Shown here: one piece after another, positions 1 to 25,785 of the stretch
How the letters are laid out: every line of letters begins with the position of its first letter
Position numbering within the stretch: position 1 is the stretch's first letter
NCBI RefSeq assembly: GCF_016097555.1
Contig: NC_054704.1
Span: 77,278,638 to 77,342,637, forward strand
DNA: 64,000 nucleotides
Direction of reading: 5' to 3'
Origin: Gigantopelta aegis
Taxonomy: Eukaryota > Mollusca > Gastropoda > Neomphalida > Peltospiridae
Notes under the pieces: generated by a model
Databases searched by the model: none
The model's input: the letters and a program-made list of their open reading frames with translations, nothing else
Told to the model about the DNA's origin: nothing
Position numbers and translations under genes: made by a program

Positions 1-119
1 AGCAAGCAGTATTATATGGAAGAAACATATAGAAGTCGGTCTTCTGTAATAAAAGTAAAACAAGAAATATTTAAGTTTGGACAACTTAAAACCCGATTAA
101 ATGATAATGCCAGCATAAG

Positions 120-315
120 CATATGAGACACCCCATCACCTCTCCCCCACCCCCTCCTGCTGGAGAAAATCCTAAAATTTTGGTAAAAACAATAGAGATA
201 TTCAGGCAGAATGAGCGAAACTTTTTCATCATTCTACCCACAATATTATTTGCAATCCATTTAAAAATGCGTAGTGAATCATTTGCATCCCTATATAGCT
301 GTTTGGCAGTAATGC
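120..315. repeat. Host repeat, left half, split by the 8.5 kb element
   Basis: This stretch matches 32160-32350 over most of its length, sharing segments such as CATTCTACCCACAATATTA and a CCCTATATAG-type segment followed by GTAATGCTAATA. Its continuation is at about 8791-8880, beyond the inserted element. No coding potential is recognised. It is an unnamed dispersed repeat and marks the insertion site. Confidence 0.75.
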
Positions 316-318
316 TAA

Positions 319-1695
319 TAGTCCATGAGCCAGACCCTGGATTTTTGAGATTGACTACCAAGAAGGTGACCAGATCCAACAGTGATTTTTGGTTAGTCTG
401 GTACCTGAGGGGTCCAAAAAACTGTGATGGACTTTTTGGAAGTGTAGCTTAGTGCCCGTATGGCGGCCATCTTTAAAGATGGCCGCCGGTTTGGGACTAA
501 AATATGATACTTCATAAAAGTGACTTTGGAGCTCTAACCACATGACCCACAGACATGGGGTTTGGAGTATTTTGTTCATCTTTGGATTACGCATCTTATG
601 ATGTATATATAGTGTACCTTAATTACTATTGTCTGTTCCAAATTTAAGAAATAATGTAAAAAATGTGTGTTTTTTCACATTTTTCTAGTAAAGTTTATCA
701 CCATTCTCTATCTATACATGTTATGGTCAAATTTCCACCTAGGTCATCTCGATGTATTCATATGCCATCCATAACCACCATTACATTGTCTTGTTTAACC
801 ATTTTTGTACTCTGGTGACGCGTTTTACTATAGATACCTAATTTTCGTTTTCGGCTCTTTTGGGGTAGGGGTAGTATCAGATCTTTAATAAGCTGCTATA
901 AGGAATCATAAAGATGACTTGGGGACATGAAGTTAGGCTAATTTGATATCAAAATACATTTTGTATTCATATATTTATAATTTTACACCACTTCAACCCT
1001 TATAGTCTGTTCATAGGCCTATAGGTTCCGATGGTTTAGTCGTTTTAAATAATCTACCAAAACATACATGTTGGCCAACTACAGTACCAATCACTTGCAG
1101 AATTAGGCCTACCATGATTCATTATACACGAGCCCTACAGAATTGGTTATAACAAAAAACAACCACAACAAATACTACGTTCACTTTCATCATGGATGCC
1201 AGGAACTACAGACATGTGCACGTGTCAAAATGTTACTTTGATCTAGCTCAAATTATTGTTATCGTGAAGGCTTAAAACTTTCAGTAGGCCTACAGAGATG
1301 GTGAGTATTGACTTATGATATACGTTAATCCCACTTGTGCATACTTTGTGAGGGCTATTTTATGTATGTCACCTCTGCAATGCATAGCCATTGCATGTAC
1401 ATTGCACACCTGTATTCTGTAGGCCAGTTTCTATTGATACTCTATACTGTGGATGGATGGATGTAGCCCCACTGTGGCGATGTAATTAAACATTGCAATG
1501 ATTGTCAATGTAGCCTAGATTAAAAGGCTAGGTATTTTCATAAAAATTCTAGACATTGTCCCCGATGTGTTTCACAACATTAAAGAGATTATGTCCCAGG
1601 TAGCGGAAGTGGCAACAATTGGAATTTCATGGTAAACGAAATTCTAGTAAGACCCTCTATATTTCATATGTGTAACCTGGCTATTGTAGGTATAT
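319..1695 (+). repeat. Left long terminal inverted repeat of the 8.5 kb element
   Basis: It pairs with 7417-8787 in reverse complement over essentially the whole length. The only clear difference near the tip is a short variable patch at about 338-355. It holds no ORF of note. The homology stops at about 1695, where the two sides continue with different sequence. Confidence 0.85.
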
Positions 1696-1696
1696 T

Positions 1697-2338
1697 GAAC
1701 CGCTCATCCAAGGCGCCATCTAAATTTTATAGGTGTAACCTGAACTGCACGTCCGTGGAGTCACTAGGACTATGCTCTATGATTTCTATTATCCCCAGTG
1801 CCCACTAGGCATTGCCACTTGTCTGATTCCGATTCTGATAAACGCTGTTTATTTCAAATGTGAAGCCATGGCAGAGCCCCCACACAAACGCCCCAAACTT
1901 GACCCCTGCATAATCTGTGTAAAGAACTCTCCACCTGATCAACTGGTGAGGCCAAGAGATCTGGAATCTTGGAAAATGCTTTTTGATGCTGTAGAGATAC
2001 GACATTTTGAACCTATCATAAAACTGTCGACTGACAATCTAAGTGTTGTACCCAATGTACTGTATCATCGTGAATGCAGATCAGGATTCACGCACAAAAA
2101 GGAACTGACACGGCTACAAAACGTGGTAAAAAGGCAAGAATTGGTTAGGACTGAAGGGGAAAAGACAGAACCAAGGCAATCATTGCGACAAACGGGAACT
2201 GAAGAAAAATCACGTGTGCATGAATAAGGTGTGCATTTTCTGTGAACGTAAACACAAGTATGTAAAAGGAACACAGAGTAGAGAACCCTTGATACAGGCC
2301 GTAGACCTTTGGACTGACCAGACTATTCGAGACATTGC
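1697..2338 (+). repeat. Inner inverted repeat, left copy
   Basis: Begins GAACCGCTCATCCAAGGCGC and pairs in reverse complement with about 3293-3930. The two copies carry the same zinc-binding module in opposite directions, separated by a spacer of about 950 bp that is not repeated. The structure is a palindrome inside the larger palindrome. Confidence 0.8.
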
Positions 2339-2429
2339 AATAAAAACCGCTAATGAACGACTTCTCGCCATAACTTCCAGAGACATTGTTGCAGCAGAGG
2401 CACATTACCATAGTGCTCCAACAAAATGA
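1868..2429 (+). pseudogene. Zinc-binding N-terminal module of the element's protein, plus copy
   Basis: Reading from ATG 1868 gives MAEPPHKRPKLDPCIICVKN, with a basic KRPK stretch that could be a nuclear signal. CxxC at about residues 14-17 is followed some 50 residues later by HRECRSGF, a CxxC...HxxxC finger-like module. A second unit lies in the overlapping frame (2214-2429), with CIFC, then DIVAAEAHYHSA, again CxxC followed by a His-rich half. The same two-unit layout occurs, from memory, at the N-terminus of uncharacterised cnidarian and molluscan proteins that carry the SDGP...HGKGAPDGVGG domain encoded at 5561-6034. The likely role is DNA binding by the transposase. The two units lie in different frames and the sequence stops short of a full protein, so this copy looks broken. 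Confidence 0.6.
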
Positions 2430-2565
2430 TAATGATATTCTCTCTAGCTGAAACCAGCAGCAGCAACAACAGCACACGTAACTATCTCACCACCTGATAC
2501 AAACTGTCACACAGCTGTGGGTCACAGATTCTGAAAAACATTATCATGTTATAATCAGAATTAAT

Positions 2566-2622
2566 GAATGTTTAACGACACCCCAGTACGAAAAATACAT
2601 CAGCTACTGGGTGTGGTTATAA
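2566..2622 (-). repeat. SINE tail fragment
   Basis: GTTTAACGACACCCCAGTAC followed by a CAGCTACTGGGTGT segment matches, in reverse orientation, the fragment at 62858-62913. It lies in the spacer between the inner inverted repeats. Confidence 0.5.
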
Positions 2623-3181
2623 TCATGACAGTTTAGAATATTCAAAATGAAGATATTCTGTCGCAGAAAACTGAATTATAAAGCTACATCCTATAGCAAA
2701 GGATGATGGAACAAGTTACCAAGTCTGCAAGGTTAACTGTGTTACAATTTGAGCTAACAGTACTTTATATCAAGACAGATACTTACATTTTCAATTAAGA
2801 TACTTCTTGATAGATATAAATTGATAAAACATGTGTAAATATTATTAAAACAAAACTACTTGCAAATAAAATAACATTTTGTACTCATTGTGTCTTCAAT
2901 ATCGTTACACATTTAACTTTTATTCTACCCTTTATAAGTGCCATTCTCAATTTCGTTGAGCCTCTCATCTTTTACTTATCCTGAACGAGCACATCCAAGT
3001 TGGCAAGTAGCTCAGGAGATAACTGTCTAATCTTAATATAAATTACAAACACATAAAGTCGTCCCACATACAGTGCCCAGAACACTTTTGTAATAAAAGA
3101 AATTTTACACTGTATTGGTGAAGTACCTTTCACTATCCAAAATAAATTAATTAATTAGTTAGCACTTGTGTTTTGGATATC

Positions 3182-3759
3182 TCATCCATGTATTTTGCTG
3201 GTACGCTTACCAACAAATAAAATCGAATAAAAAGAACGAAAGAACGAAGATAAATGAAAGAATATCCAAGAATGCCCCAGCCTTAGCAAGTATATGTCTC
3301 GAATAGTCTGGTCAGCCCGAATGTCTACGGCCTGTATCAAGGGTTCTCTACTCTGTGTTCCTTTTACATACTTGTTTTTACGTTCACAGAAAATGCACAC
3401 CTTATCATGCACACGTGAATTTTCTTCAGTTCCCGTGTGTCGCAATGACTGCCTTGGTTCTGTCTTTTCCCCTTCAGTCCTAACCAATTATTGCCTTTTT
3501 ACCACGTTTTGTAGCCGTGTCAGTTCCTTTTTGTGCGTAAATCCTGATCTGCATTCACGATGATACAGTACATTGGGTACAACACTTAGATTGTCAGTCG
3601 ACAGTTTTATGATAGGTTCAAAATGTCGTATCTCTACAGCATCAAAAAGCATTTTCCAAGATTCCAGATCTCTTGGCCTCACCAGTTGATCAGGTGGAGA
3701 GTTCTTTCCACAGATTATGAGGGGTCAAGTTTGGGGCGTTTCTGTGGGGGCTCTGCCAT
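3182..3759 (-). pseudogene. Zinc-binding N-terminal module, inverted minus copy
   Basis: This is the reverse-complement partner of 1868-2338. Its start codon would be at 3757-3759. The ORF at 3182-3487 encodes CIFCERKNKYVKGTQSREPL, and 3488-3682 encodes the HRECRSGF finger half. The copy is interrupted elsewhere than the plus copy. It lies downstream of the minus-strand transposase-like ORFs, which is the wrong place for an N-terminus, so it probably arose by rearrangement. Confidence 0.55.
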
Positions 3760-3930
3760 GGCTTCACATCTGAAATAAACAGCGTTTATCAGAATCGGAA
3801 TCAGACAAGTGGCAATACCTAGTGGGCACTGAGGGTAATAGAAATCATAGAGCATAGTCCTAGTAACTCCACGGACGTGCAGTTCAGGTTACACCTATAA
3901 AATGTAGATGGCGCCTTGGATGAGCGGCTC
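3293..3930 (-). repeat. Inner inverted repeat, right copy
   Basis: Reverse complement of 1697-2338. Its outer edge continues into the TATGGGTCATTCTAC-type segment that also borders the right terminal arm at about 7405-7420. Confidence 0.8.
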
Positions 3931-4124
3931 TATATGGGTCATTCTACATGAATCTTGTCAAATTACAATGCATATTTACAAAATATAAACATAGTTATTT
4001 CTTCAAAAATTTTATTTTATTTATTTCATTACAGATTTCATATCACAGTGAGTATCATAGCCGAGCTCATGGGTGAAATAGTACTGCACATTGGATCTAG
4101 ATATTAAGTACCTTATACTGAAAT

Positions 4125-4517
4125 GTCCACTAAGTTACCGAGACATTCTGATATATTTTATCTTAACATGTGATGTCCGATCTGTACCAAGTTCTGTTGT
4201 ACACATTCAACTAAAGTCATTATGAGGAAAGAGTGTTAAACAAAGTGGTTCACCTTTGCAGATAATATCATAATCTCTTCAAATTACACTACAAAAAACG
4301 ATTATTTGCATTTCATGTCTCAACTAATAGTATAATATTCACTGTCTTAGTAGTATAAATTAGAAAAAGTGATATAATGCATCTATAACATTTATGTGAA
4401 TTATACCACCATATTTTGCAGTTTCTTCTTATTGTTCTTCATTTAAACATAAAAATATCTTCGGTAACTTAGTTGAACACTGGGTAACTTAGCTGACTGC
4501 TGGGTAACATAGATGAC
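4125..4517. promoter_or_regulatory. Motif cluster 1: four copies of GGTAACTTAGNTGAC
   Basis: Copies are at 4125-4139 (minus), 4463-4477, 4483-4497 and 4503-4517 (plus). The last three are 20 bp apart from start to start, about two helical turns, so proteins bound there would face the same side. Clustered repeats inside a DNA transposon are often transposase-binding sites. The assignment is inference. Confidence 0.6.
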
Positions 4518-4892
4518 AATATAAGATCACTAGATAAAAATAGTAGGAACTACAACAAAACTAATGCATCCTATATTTGTAGATGGCGATATTAAAACAA
4601 TACCACGAACCATACAGAGAAATGATTTGACCATACAAATGCTGTTTATCAGTATACGACAATCTGAAGCAACTGCCATACAGATCAAACAAAACACTAA
4701 TATAAAGTTTTGTCAAAGAAAGTTCAGCATAATCATGGCAAAGGGATAAACGCTGCAGTATGATAAAAAACAACAACATATGACTTCACAACACCACAAA
4801 TGGATGTGATTCTGTTCTGAAGAGCTACATGTATGTAACCCAAACATTCATAATATAGAAGATCATCTGAAATTCATCAAGCAGATTCAAAA

Positions 4893-5011
4893 GTATTAAC
4901 ACCATAAAATATTAAAATGAAACAATATAAACGCATTAACACCATAAAAATATTAAAATAAACAATATAAACGCATTAACACCATAAAATATTAAAATGA
5001 ACGAATATAAA
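4893..5011. repeat. Tandem repeat, three units of about 40 bp
   Basis: Three units of the type ATTAACACCATAAAATATTA followed by AAATGAA and CAATATAAACGC, just downstream (minus strand) of the transposase-like ORF. The third unit is partly diverged. Confidence 0.8.
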
Positions 5012-5064
5012 CTAAGATTGTACATTAAATCTGTATATTTTTCACACTGATTCATTCTAATGAT

Positions 5065-5544
5065 TCATTCATACTTCTTGACCATTTGCGCCCATATTTT
5101 CTGTTCGACTTGTCTGTGCCTGGAGCCAATCTTCACTGGTTCTGGAATAAGTCTGATTATTGAATCATAGCTGTACCAATATTCATCTGACATAGTAGGC
5201 CAAAAGAAGCGATTATGCCATAAGGAGCCAACTCGGTGCATCGCCTTCACTAACACATCAGACTCGTCAACTTCTATAATGAGGCCTGGGTATGGTTTGC
5301 CATCATACTCAATGATGCAGTGTTGCCCTTTTAAATCTTGTGAGTAGACTGTCGATGTTATGTAGCTTTCCTTGGCTGGTTGGTTTTCTGCTTTATGGAA
5401 ACTAAAATGCCTCATTGTGAAACACTCACATTTGAACTTTTCTGTAGGCTTGCAGAAGCAGCTCACATGTCGATATGTAATCTCCTTTGCACAGGAGGAC
5501 ACAACCTGATGAAGAGACATTGTTCCTGGCACCAACATTGGCAA
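5065..5544 (-). CDS. C-terminal part of transposase-like protein
   Basis: The 159-codon frame contains CFCKPTEKFKCECF, a Cys cluster (CxC...CxC) likely to bind zinc, then QHCIIEYDGKPYPGLIIEVD, HRVGSLWHNRFFWPT, a YDSI-type segment and LIPEP. From memory the same block (cysteine cluster, EYDGKPYPG, NRFFWP, PEP) ends the uncharacterised invertebrate proteins that contain the HGKGAPDGVGG domain. It abuts the ORF at 5561-6034 in another frame, and both belong to one ancestral gene. Function is inferred only from the element context. Confidence 0.55.
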   Translation of the reverse strand: MPMLVPGTMSLHQVVSSCAKEITYRHVSCFCKPTEKFKCECFTMRHFSFHKAENQPAKESYITSTVYSQDLKGQHCIIEYDGKPYPGLIIEVDESDVLVKAMHRVGSLWHNRFFWPTMSDEYWYSYDSIIRLIPEPVKIGSRHRQVEQKIWAQMVKKYE

Positions 5545-5560
5545 AGTGTTTGGTGGAACA

Positions 5561-6034
5561 TCAGGTACATAAAAAAAGTTTGATTGCAGATCCTTTCAAC
5601 TTTTCATAAAATGTTTCAGCATTTGGTACATCAATGCCATGAGCTACCAGGCGGTCAGTACTTCGCTTGATGGCACCACCTACACCATCAGGAGCGCCTT
5701 TCCCATGTGAGGATTCAAAGAAGTTCCAGGTCATCACATTAAAACCAGTTTGAAATGGTTTGGTACACATGAGGAAGAAGTTCTGCTTCTGTCGGTATTG
5801 TGTCACTGGTCCATCACTGAAGACATGAAGGGTTGATACTTGAGTGTATTCCACCTTAATATATCGGAGGACAGGATCCAGATAAGCCCAGATAGCCTTC
5901 ACCTTGTCACTTGCTTTATATTGCATCCATCGCTGTCTACCTTTTCGAAGATGAAGATACTCTTCCCGTTTTTGGACATCCTGATCTCTTTTCTGTCGAT
6001 AGCGCCGTTGTTTTTTGGCGCTGGTTAGTGCCAT
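5561..6034 (-). CDS. Transposase-like core (SDGP...HGKGAPDGVGG domain)
   Basis: The 157-codon frame begins with the basic segment MALTSAKKQRRYRQKRDQ and continues with HVFSDGPVTQYRQKQNFF, TWNFFESSHGKGAPDGVG, GAIKRSTDRLVAHG. The conserved acidic residues in SDGP and GAPDGVGG resemble the spaced catalytic Asp residues of RNase H-fold (DDE) transposases, but I cannot assign a known superfamily. Compared with the relatives I remember (several hundred residues before SDGP), the N-terminal segment appears directly fused to the core, so a large internal part is missing here. The gene reads toward 5065 and is flanked on both sides by the 15-bp motif clusters. A domesticated host gene is unlikely given the palindromic element around it. 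Confidence 0.55.
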   Translation of the reverse strand: MALTSAKKQRRYRQKRDQDVQKREEYLHLRKGRQRWMQYKASDKVKAIWAYLDPVLRYIKVEYTQVSTLHVFSDGPVTQYRQKQNFFLMCTKPFQTGFNVMTWNFFESSHGKGAPDGVGGAIKRSTDRLVAHGIDVPNAETFYEKLKGSAIKLFLCT

Positions 6035-6343
6035 AATCTAAGAATGAAATAAAATCTATAGGCTATACTAATAGGTGGATGTCCAGTAAATATGTAATGC
6101 AAAACAGGGTTATTTTATACCCCCTTTTGCATATACTGATTTGTAACTCAATATTGTTCCTCCATCTAAAATTATGTAATGCTCTTGTGATCTCACCTCT
6201 TTTCATGGTTAACTTGACATAATATAAACATTACTGCATATTCTGTTTGTATGTTTTATTTCTTTCTCAAGGTAATACTTGATTTAAAACATAATTATAG
6301 TAGAAAAACTAGCCTTCAAAATTTGTATTCACTTTACACTTTA

Positions 6344-6452
<109 letters not shown>

Positions 6453-6616
6453 TTTGAAAATGTCCCATAACTGTTTTAAAAAACACCCCTTCCCTTTCCC
6501 TCTCCTCCCATACCACCTCAAAATACGCTTCTGCCTTAGAGCATTGTCTAACTGGTAATGTTCTATGGGTTACTGGGGTTTTGCTGACACATTTTAAGAG
6601 ACATGTAATGAATTTA

Positions 6617-7030
6617 GTCAGTTAAGTTACCTTTTGTCAACTAAGTTACCACAACATGGTAACTTAGGTGACAGTAACTTAGTTGACGTTAATGCACTCA
6701 TTTGACTTTTAGATGCAAACAACACATTCACTATTCATGGGGCTGGTACTGGCATCAGAACTATATAGATATTCCATAGGATTTATAACATTTTATATAC
6801 TGATAACTAATTTTGAAAACTATTGGTAACTTAGATGACATTTAATTAAAGTACTCACCTAAAACATAGATCCATGAAATTAAAAATGAAACTTCTTTAA
6901 GTAAAAACACTCTTCTTGGAAGTTCCCGCCGAAAGCAACTTGTGGAAATGCCCTCTGGTGATTGTTAAGTCAGTGTTAATGGAGTTACCTCCCCGTGCAA
7001 GGCAAATATTCATCTGGTAACTTAGTTGAC
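6617..7030. promoter_or_regulatory. Motif cluster 2: six copies of GGTAACTTAGNTGAC
   Basis: Copies are at 6617-6631 and 6636-6650 (minus) and at 6658-6672, 6673-6687, 6825-6839 and 7016-7030 (plus). The middle four are almost contiguous and change direction at about 6654, making an inverted array. Together with cluster 1 they bracket the ORFs at 5065-6034. The motif was not noticed elsewhere in the window. Confidence 0.6.
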
Positions 7031-7416
7031 TTAGGAGTTGGGGACAACATTTGTAGGCCTTTATGAATGATACCGGAATACTAAAGAAGAACTATTAATC
7101 TTATTTTGGGCATATTATATTACACTATAAAATACATTAACATGTTTTGGCCAATTAGACACATAAAATGCCCACAAAAACATGCTATATCTTGTGAAGT
7201 GCATTTGGGGACATGTCACACTTGCTTAGTATGCATGAAATCATAATATTTCCATAATGTTGAGAACATGTAACATTACTTTGTATTCATTTTTCATGTT
7301 CCTAAATGACAATACAATGATATTTTGCTTAAAATAATGAATATTTTTAGATACTAGTATTTCAGAGGGTCTTACAAAACAGGGACAAAACAAACACATT
7401 TCGTGTAGAATGACCC

Positions 7417-8787
7417 ATATACCTACAATAGCCAGGTTACACATGTGAAATATAGAGGGTCTTACTAGAATTTCGTTTACCACGAAATTCCAATTGTTGC
7501 CACTTCCGCTACCTGGGACATAATCACTTTAATGTTGTGAAACACATCGGGGACAATGTCTAGAATTTTTATGAAAATACCTAGCCTTTTAATCTAGGCT
7601 ACATTGACAATCATTGCAATGTTTAATTACATCGCCACAGTGGGGCTACATCCATCCATCCACAGTATAGAGTATCTATAGAAACTGGCCTACAGCATAC
7701 AGGTGTGCAATGTACATGCAATGGCTATGCATTGCAGAGGTGACATACATAAAATAGCCCTCACAAAGTATGCACAAGTGGGATTAACGTATATCATAAG
7801 TCAGTACTCACCATCTCTGTAGGCCTACTGGAAGTTTTAAGCCTTCACGATAACAATAATTTGAGCTAGATCAAAGTAACATTTTGACACATGCACATGT
7901 CTGTAGTTCCTGGCATCCATGATGAATGAAAGTGAACGTAGTATTTGTTGTGGTTGTTTTTTGTTATAACCAATTCTGTAGGGCTCGTGTATAATGAATC
8001 ATGGTAGGCCTAACTCTGCAAGTGATTGGTACTGTAGTTGGCCAACATGTATGTTTTGGTAGATTATTTAAAACGACTAAACCATCGGAACCTATAGGCC
8101 TATGAACAGACTATAAGGGTTGAAGTGGTGTAAAATTGTAAATATATGAATACAAAATGTATTTTGATATCAAATTAGCCTAACTTCATGTCCCCAAGTC
8201 ATCTTTATGATTCCTTATAGCAGCTTATTAAAGATCTGATACTACCCCTACCCCAAAAGAGCCGAAAACGAAAATTAGGTATCTATAGTAAAACGCGTCA
8301 CCAGAGTACAAAAATGGTCAAACAAGACAATGTAATGGTGGTTATGGATGGCATATGAATACATCGAGATGACCTAGGTGGAAATTTGACCATAACATGT
8401 ATAGATAGAGAATGGTGATAAACTTTACTAGAAAAATGTGAAAAAACACACATTTTTTACATTATTTCTTAAATTTGGAACAGACAATAGTAATTAAGGT
8501 ACACTATATATACATCATAAGATGCGTCATCCAAAGATGAACAAAATACTCGAAACCCCATGTATGTAGGTCATGTGGTTAGAGCTCCAAAGTTACTTGT
8601 ATGAAGTATCATATTTTAGTCCCAAACCGGCGGCCATCTTTAAAGATGGCCACCATACGGGCACTAAGCTACACTTCCAAAAAGTCCATCACAGTTTTTT
8701 GGACCCCTCAGGTACCAGACTAACCAAAAATCACTGTTGGATCTGGTCATCTTTTTGGTAGTCAGATTCGGTCTGGCTCATGGACTA
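7417..8787 (-). repeat. Right long terminal inverted repeat of the 8.5 kb element
   Basis: Reverse complement of 319-1695. Its inner edge reads into a short segment (7401-7420, TATGGGTCATTCTAC on the minus strand) that also occurs at about 3932-3947 at the edge of the inner repeat. This suggests an internal rearrangement joined these parts. Confidence 0.85.
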
Positions 8788-8790
8788 TAA

Positions 8791-11700
8791 TAGGAATAAA
8801 TGTTATCCGGATTCAGGCATTTTTGTTTAATTCAGGCAAAAATCAGCCTGCCCCACTACAAACATGGGAGCCCATGTCTAAGACTGCCAGAAAATTATCT
8901 TGAAAGTCTAGCTATGGTCTGTAGATGTCTTTCAAATGCCAATTAATGGCAGTGTGTCCATCCATGGATACCTTTCAGTTGAATGATAAATATTTCAGCA
9001 GAAATAATTACTGAAATGTGTCTACATCTAAACACTTGGGTTTGTTTCATGAACAGTATTTACCAAAAAGAGTAACAATAGAAAAAACATTTTATTACAA
9101 AGATAAAATTCAGTATTTTATAAACAGGACTAAAATGGCAATTACATAAAATACGATAATAAAACTTAGTCAAACTATGACTATAAACTTGATACATCCG
9201 ATTCTAGCTGGAGATGACCGAGCTGGAGATGACAAAATCTTCAACAAAAGCAGAGGCATTTTGGTTATCTTTGCCAAAACTGCTCCCAACTCCAAAGGCT
9301 TTAAACATAAAACTCTTCCCCCCCCCCCCCCTCCCCGAGTCTAGGATAAACTAGGATAAAGTCTAAACCATTTTCATGTTATAAATTTAAGGTAAGTGTC
9401 TTTTGACCCACTGTGGTAATTTTGATACACATTAAAAACAGCAATACAAAAACAGCAATATTATTTTGAATATGTTTTACCAAAAACAAATTCAAACTGG
9501 ACACATGTGAATAGAATAAACTTGTTAAAATGTGAAAAACATACAGAATATATTCAGACACTACAAGTAGTCTAAGATAATAAGTTTCATCAAATAAGAA
9601 TGGTCTATGTCCGAGCAGAATGTGGAATGATTAGAGCACATGTATAAGCACGATACTTCCAGCACCGTTTGATTTAATCAAATCATACATGCACATAATA
9701 AATAACCATTGAAAAAAAGGAGGACAATTCCAGTGTAAAATATGAAAACTTCTATAATACATATACGGTATGTTTTACCTACAACCTATTGTTTATGTAC
9801 AAAATTAAATAAATATATACATACATGGAGTCTAATGTCTGCTACTTCTCAAATACCTGCTGTTGTAATATAAATCACCTGCCCATCAGTAACGTAGTCC
9901 TCATTTTAATACATGTATCTTATATTTTGTTTATTCCATGCCCCCTAGCATGTAGATCTTAACTCAGCTGTCATGAAAATATTTTCCATCGACACCCCAT
10001 CCCTCGACTTGTGGTCTTATTACCTAATTTAAGAGCCATGTAAAACTAAATATTAAATAAATGTCAATAAATCAAGTCAGTTACAATATAAAATGCATGT
10101 ACTTATATGAATAAAACCGGTAATATAACTGATGTGTTATGAATATTACAATGATTAATATTAAGTTAGAAAAAAACATCAACAGATTATTTTAGGGGTT
10201 TTTTCATTTAAAAAGAAGACATTTATATAGAAGTGTACATGAAAAAAAAGTGTCATCTGTCATAGAAAACTGGCACTGACTGCAATATTTGTTTTTTACT
10301 TATATAAAGCTGAAAAGCAATATGCATTAGGAACTGGGCATTTAATTGTACTTTGAGCCTATTCTAAGGAGATTGCGTATATCCAATCCCATGGGGAAAA
10401 TATTTTTACAGACACCATATAAGTCCATATTTTGAAAAGATTTCCATCTGTTACCCCCTCCCCCCATTATATTGATACAATGTATAAGGAGAGAATTTCC
10501 TAATCCAAAATTAACCCTAACCCTAAATCTAATGCTAACCCAAACAATAGTGGTGTAATGGTCAGATAGATCACAAATAGTTTTGCTTTTCCACCACCTT
10601 GGAAGCACAGTGCATATGAATAGTTTATTCTTTGGTTGCTTTCTGCTGTATAGCTTTTGGCTCTTTGCTGATGCATGTATCTACTTTAAGAGGAAACTAA
10701 AGAACAACTAGCAGTATAGTATGTATGATGTAACAATCAGAAACAGTCTCATCAGGACTTTTGTTGATGGACACAAGTTGCTATTATGCTAGTTGTATCA
10801 CTTGGATGCTATTATGCTAGTTGTATCACATGGATACTATGGTGCTATCCAATAAAACTGACTCTTGATTAATGATCAGATACATTATTGAACTAATCTG
10901 AACGTCTTCTTTGAGTTTTATGTATGTAGTACATGAAATAACAATTCTTGAAATTACTTAAGGGCCCAAAAACAAAAACAGCCACCAAAAAGTCCAAATA
11001 ACATTTTGAATCAACATTCATTCTCGGGATAAAAATGTTAACAATAAAATTCTTTTAAAATATCAGACTTCTGGATATAACAATCTTATTGTAAGTTAAC
11101 ACTGATAAACAACACTTTGTCATGATTAAAAACTCAGGGTCTAACATTTTAAAATGAAGTAAGTTAAAAAATTTTTACTGTCAACTGTTTAATCCAAAAC
11201 TGCTAAAATTATTACCCTCACAAACAAATGGAATGTAAGAATGTCCCTTATACAATATAGGTAAATAAAATACAAATAAAATGTTTGGAAAAACCACACA
11301 TTTATACAATTCTAACTGCTTACAAGACAAGTTGAAAACATCTGGTTCCATGTTGAATACAATGCCTTGAATATCATATGAAGCCATAACATTTCTGCTT
11401 TAACAAGAAGTACAAAATGGCAAGAAGTAAACAATAAATCAATATTTAAAAATGTAATATAAAAATGATCGTATTTTGTGTGAAAGCAATTAATAAAGTA
11501 TAAAGATTGTAAGACAGAGCAAGAAAGCAAATGAATTGGCTTTATCAATCGGAGATTGCACTGAGGGGGAAAATGAAGGTGTAGATTTTAAAATGCTCAT
11601 GAACTGCCGAGTTGAGCAGATATGAGAATTGAGCAAACAAATTTAACTTATTAAAGTTTTCTTTGGAATATTAAAAATTTGTATTAAAAAAAATAGCAAT

Positions 11701-12087
11701 ATCATGTTTTGCACATAACAGTGCTGGAAACTACACTAAAATATTGCAGACTAACAAACTAATACATCCACAATGTGATAAATTAAAACTACCAACCAAA
11801 ACATGATGACATCACTAATACATGTTTTTAAGATTAACTTTAAAAACATAAAACCTGCATCAATTCAATTTATTAAAATCTTAATATCCAGACAATATGG
11901 TTTGGCAGAATAAGACAAATATGGAATACAAATGTTCTGAAAGTATTAAAGGGAGATAAACAATATTCAAGGGAGGTAATAAAAACAAAAATAGCATGGT
12001 AAGTGCAGGTGTTGAAGCTGGCAGAATGCAAAGCTGGGCGGGCAGGAAGATGGTTGGTCCTGTGTGACATGGGTACTAGAGAAGTAT
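8791..12087. other. 3.3 kb without recognisable genes, downstream of the calcyphosine-like gene
   Basis: The first 90 bp complete the split host repeat. The rest is AT-rich unique-looking sequence with a C-run at 9318-9331, a short telomere-like patch (TTAACCCTAACCCTAA, 10512-10527), and a 28-bp tandem pair at 10779-10834. The 3' UTR of the minus-strand calcyphosine-like gene should lie somewhere in 11500-12087, but I cannot fix its end. I see no ORF with protein character. Confidence 0.6.
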
Positions 12088-25636
<13,549 letters not shown>

Positions 25637-25785
25637 TTTCACCGTCGATTACAAACAATACACAATCTGGGAAAACACAAAAAATGTCAATTAAAATAAG
25701 AGCACGGCGCTGCCTAATCGTCGACGAATGCGTTGTAATATGGCACGATGGAACTGTGTGAATGCTAAAATGTAATGTTACATAC

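Noticed and set aside
10512-10527. Interstitial telomere repeat
   Set aside because: Only two to three perfect CCCTAA-type units followed by degenerate ones; too short to mean a fusion or an internal telomere.
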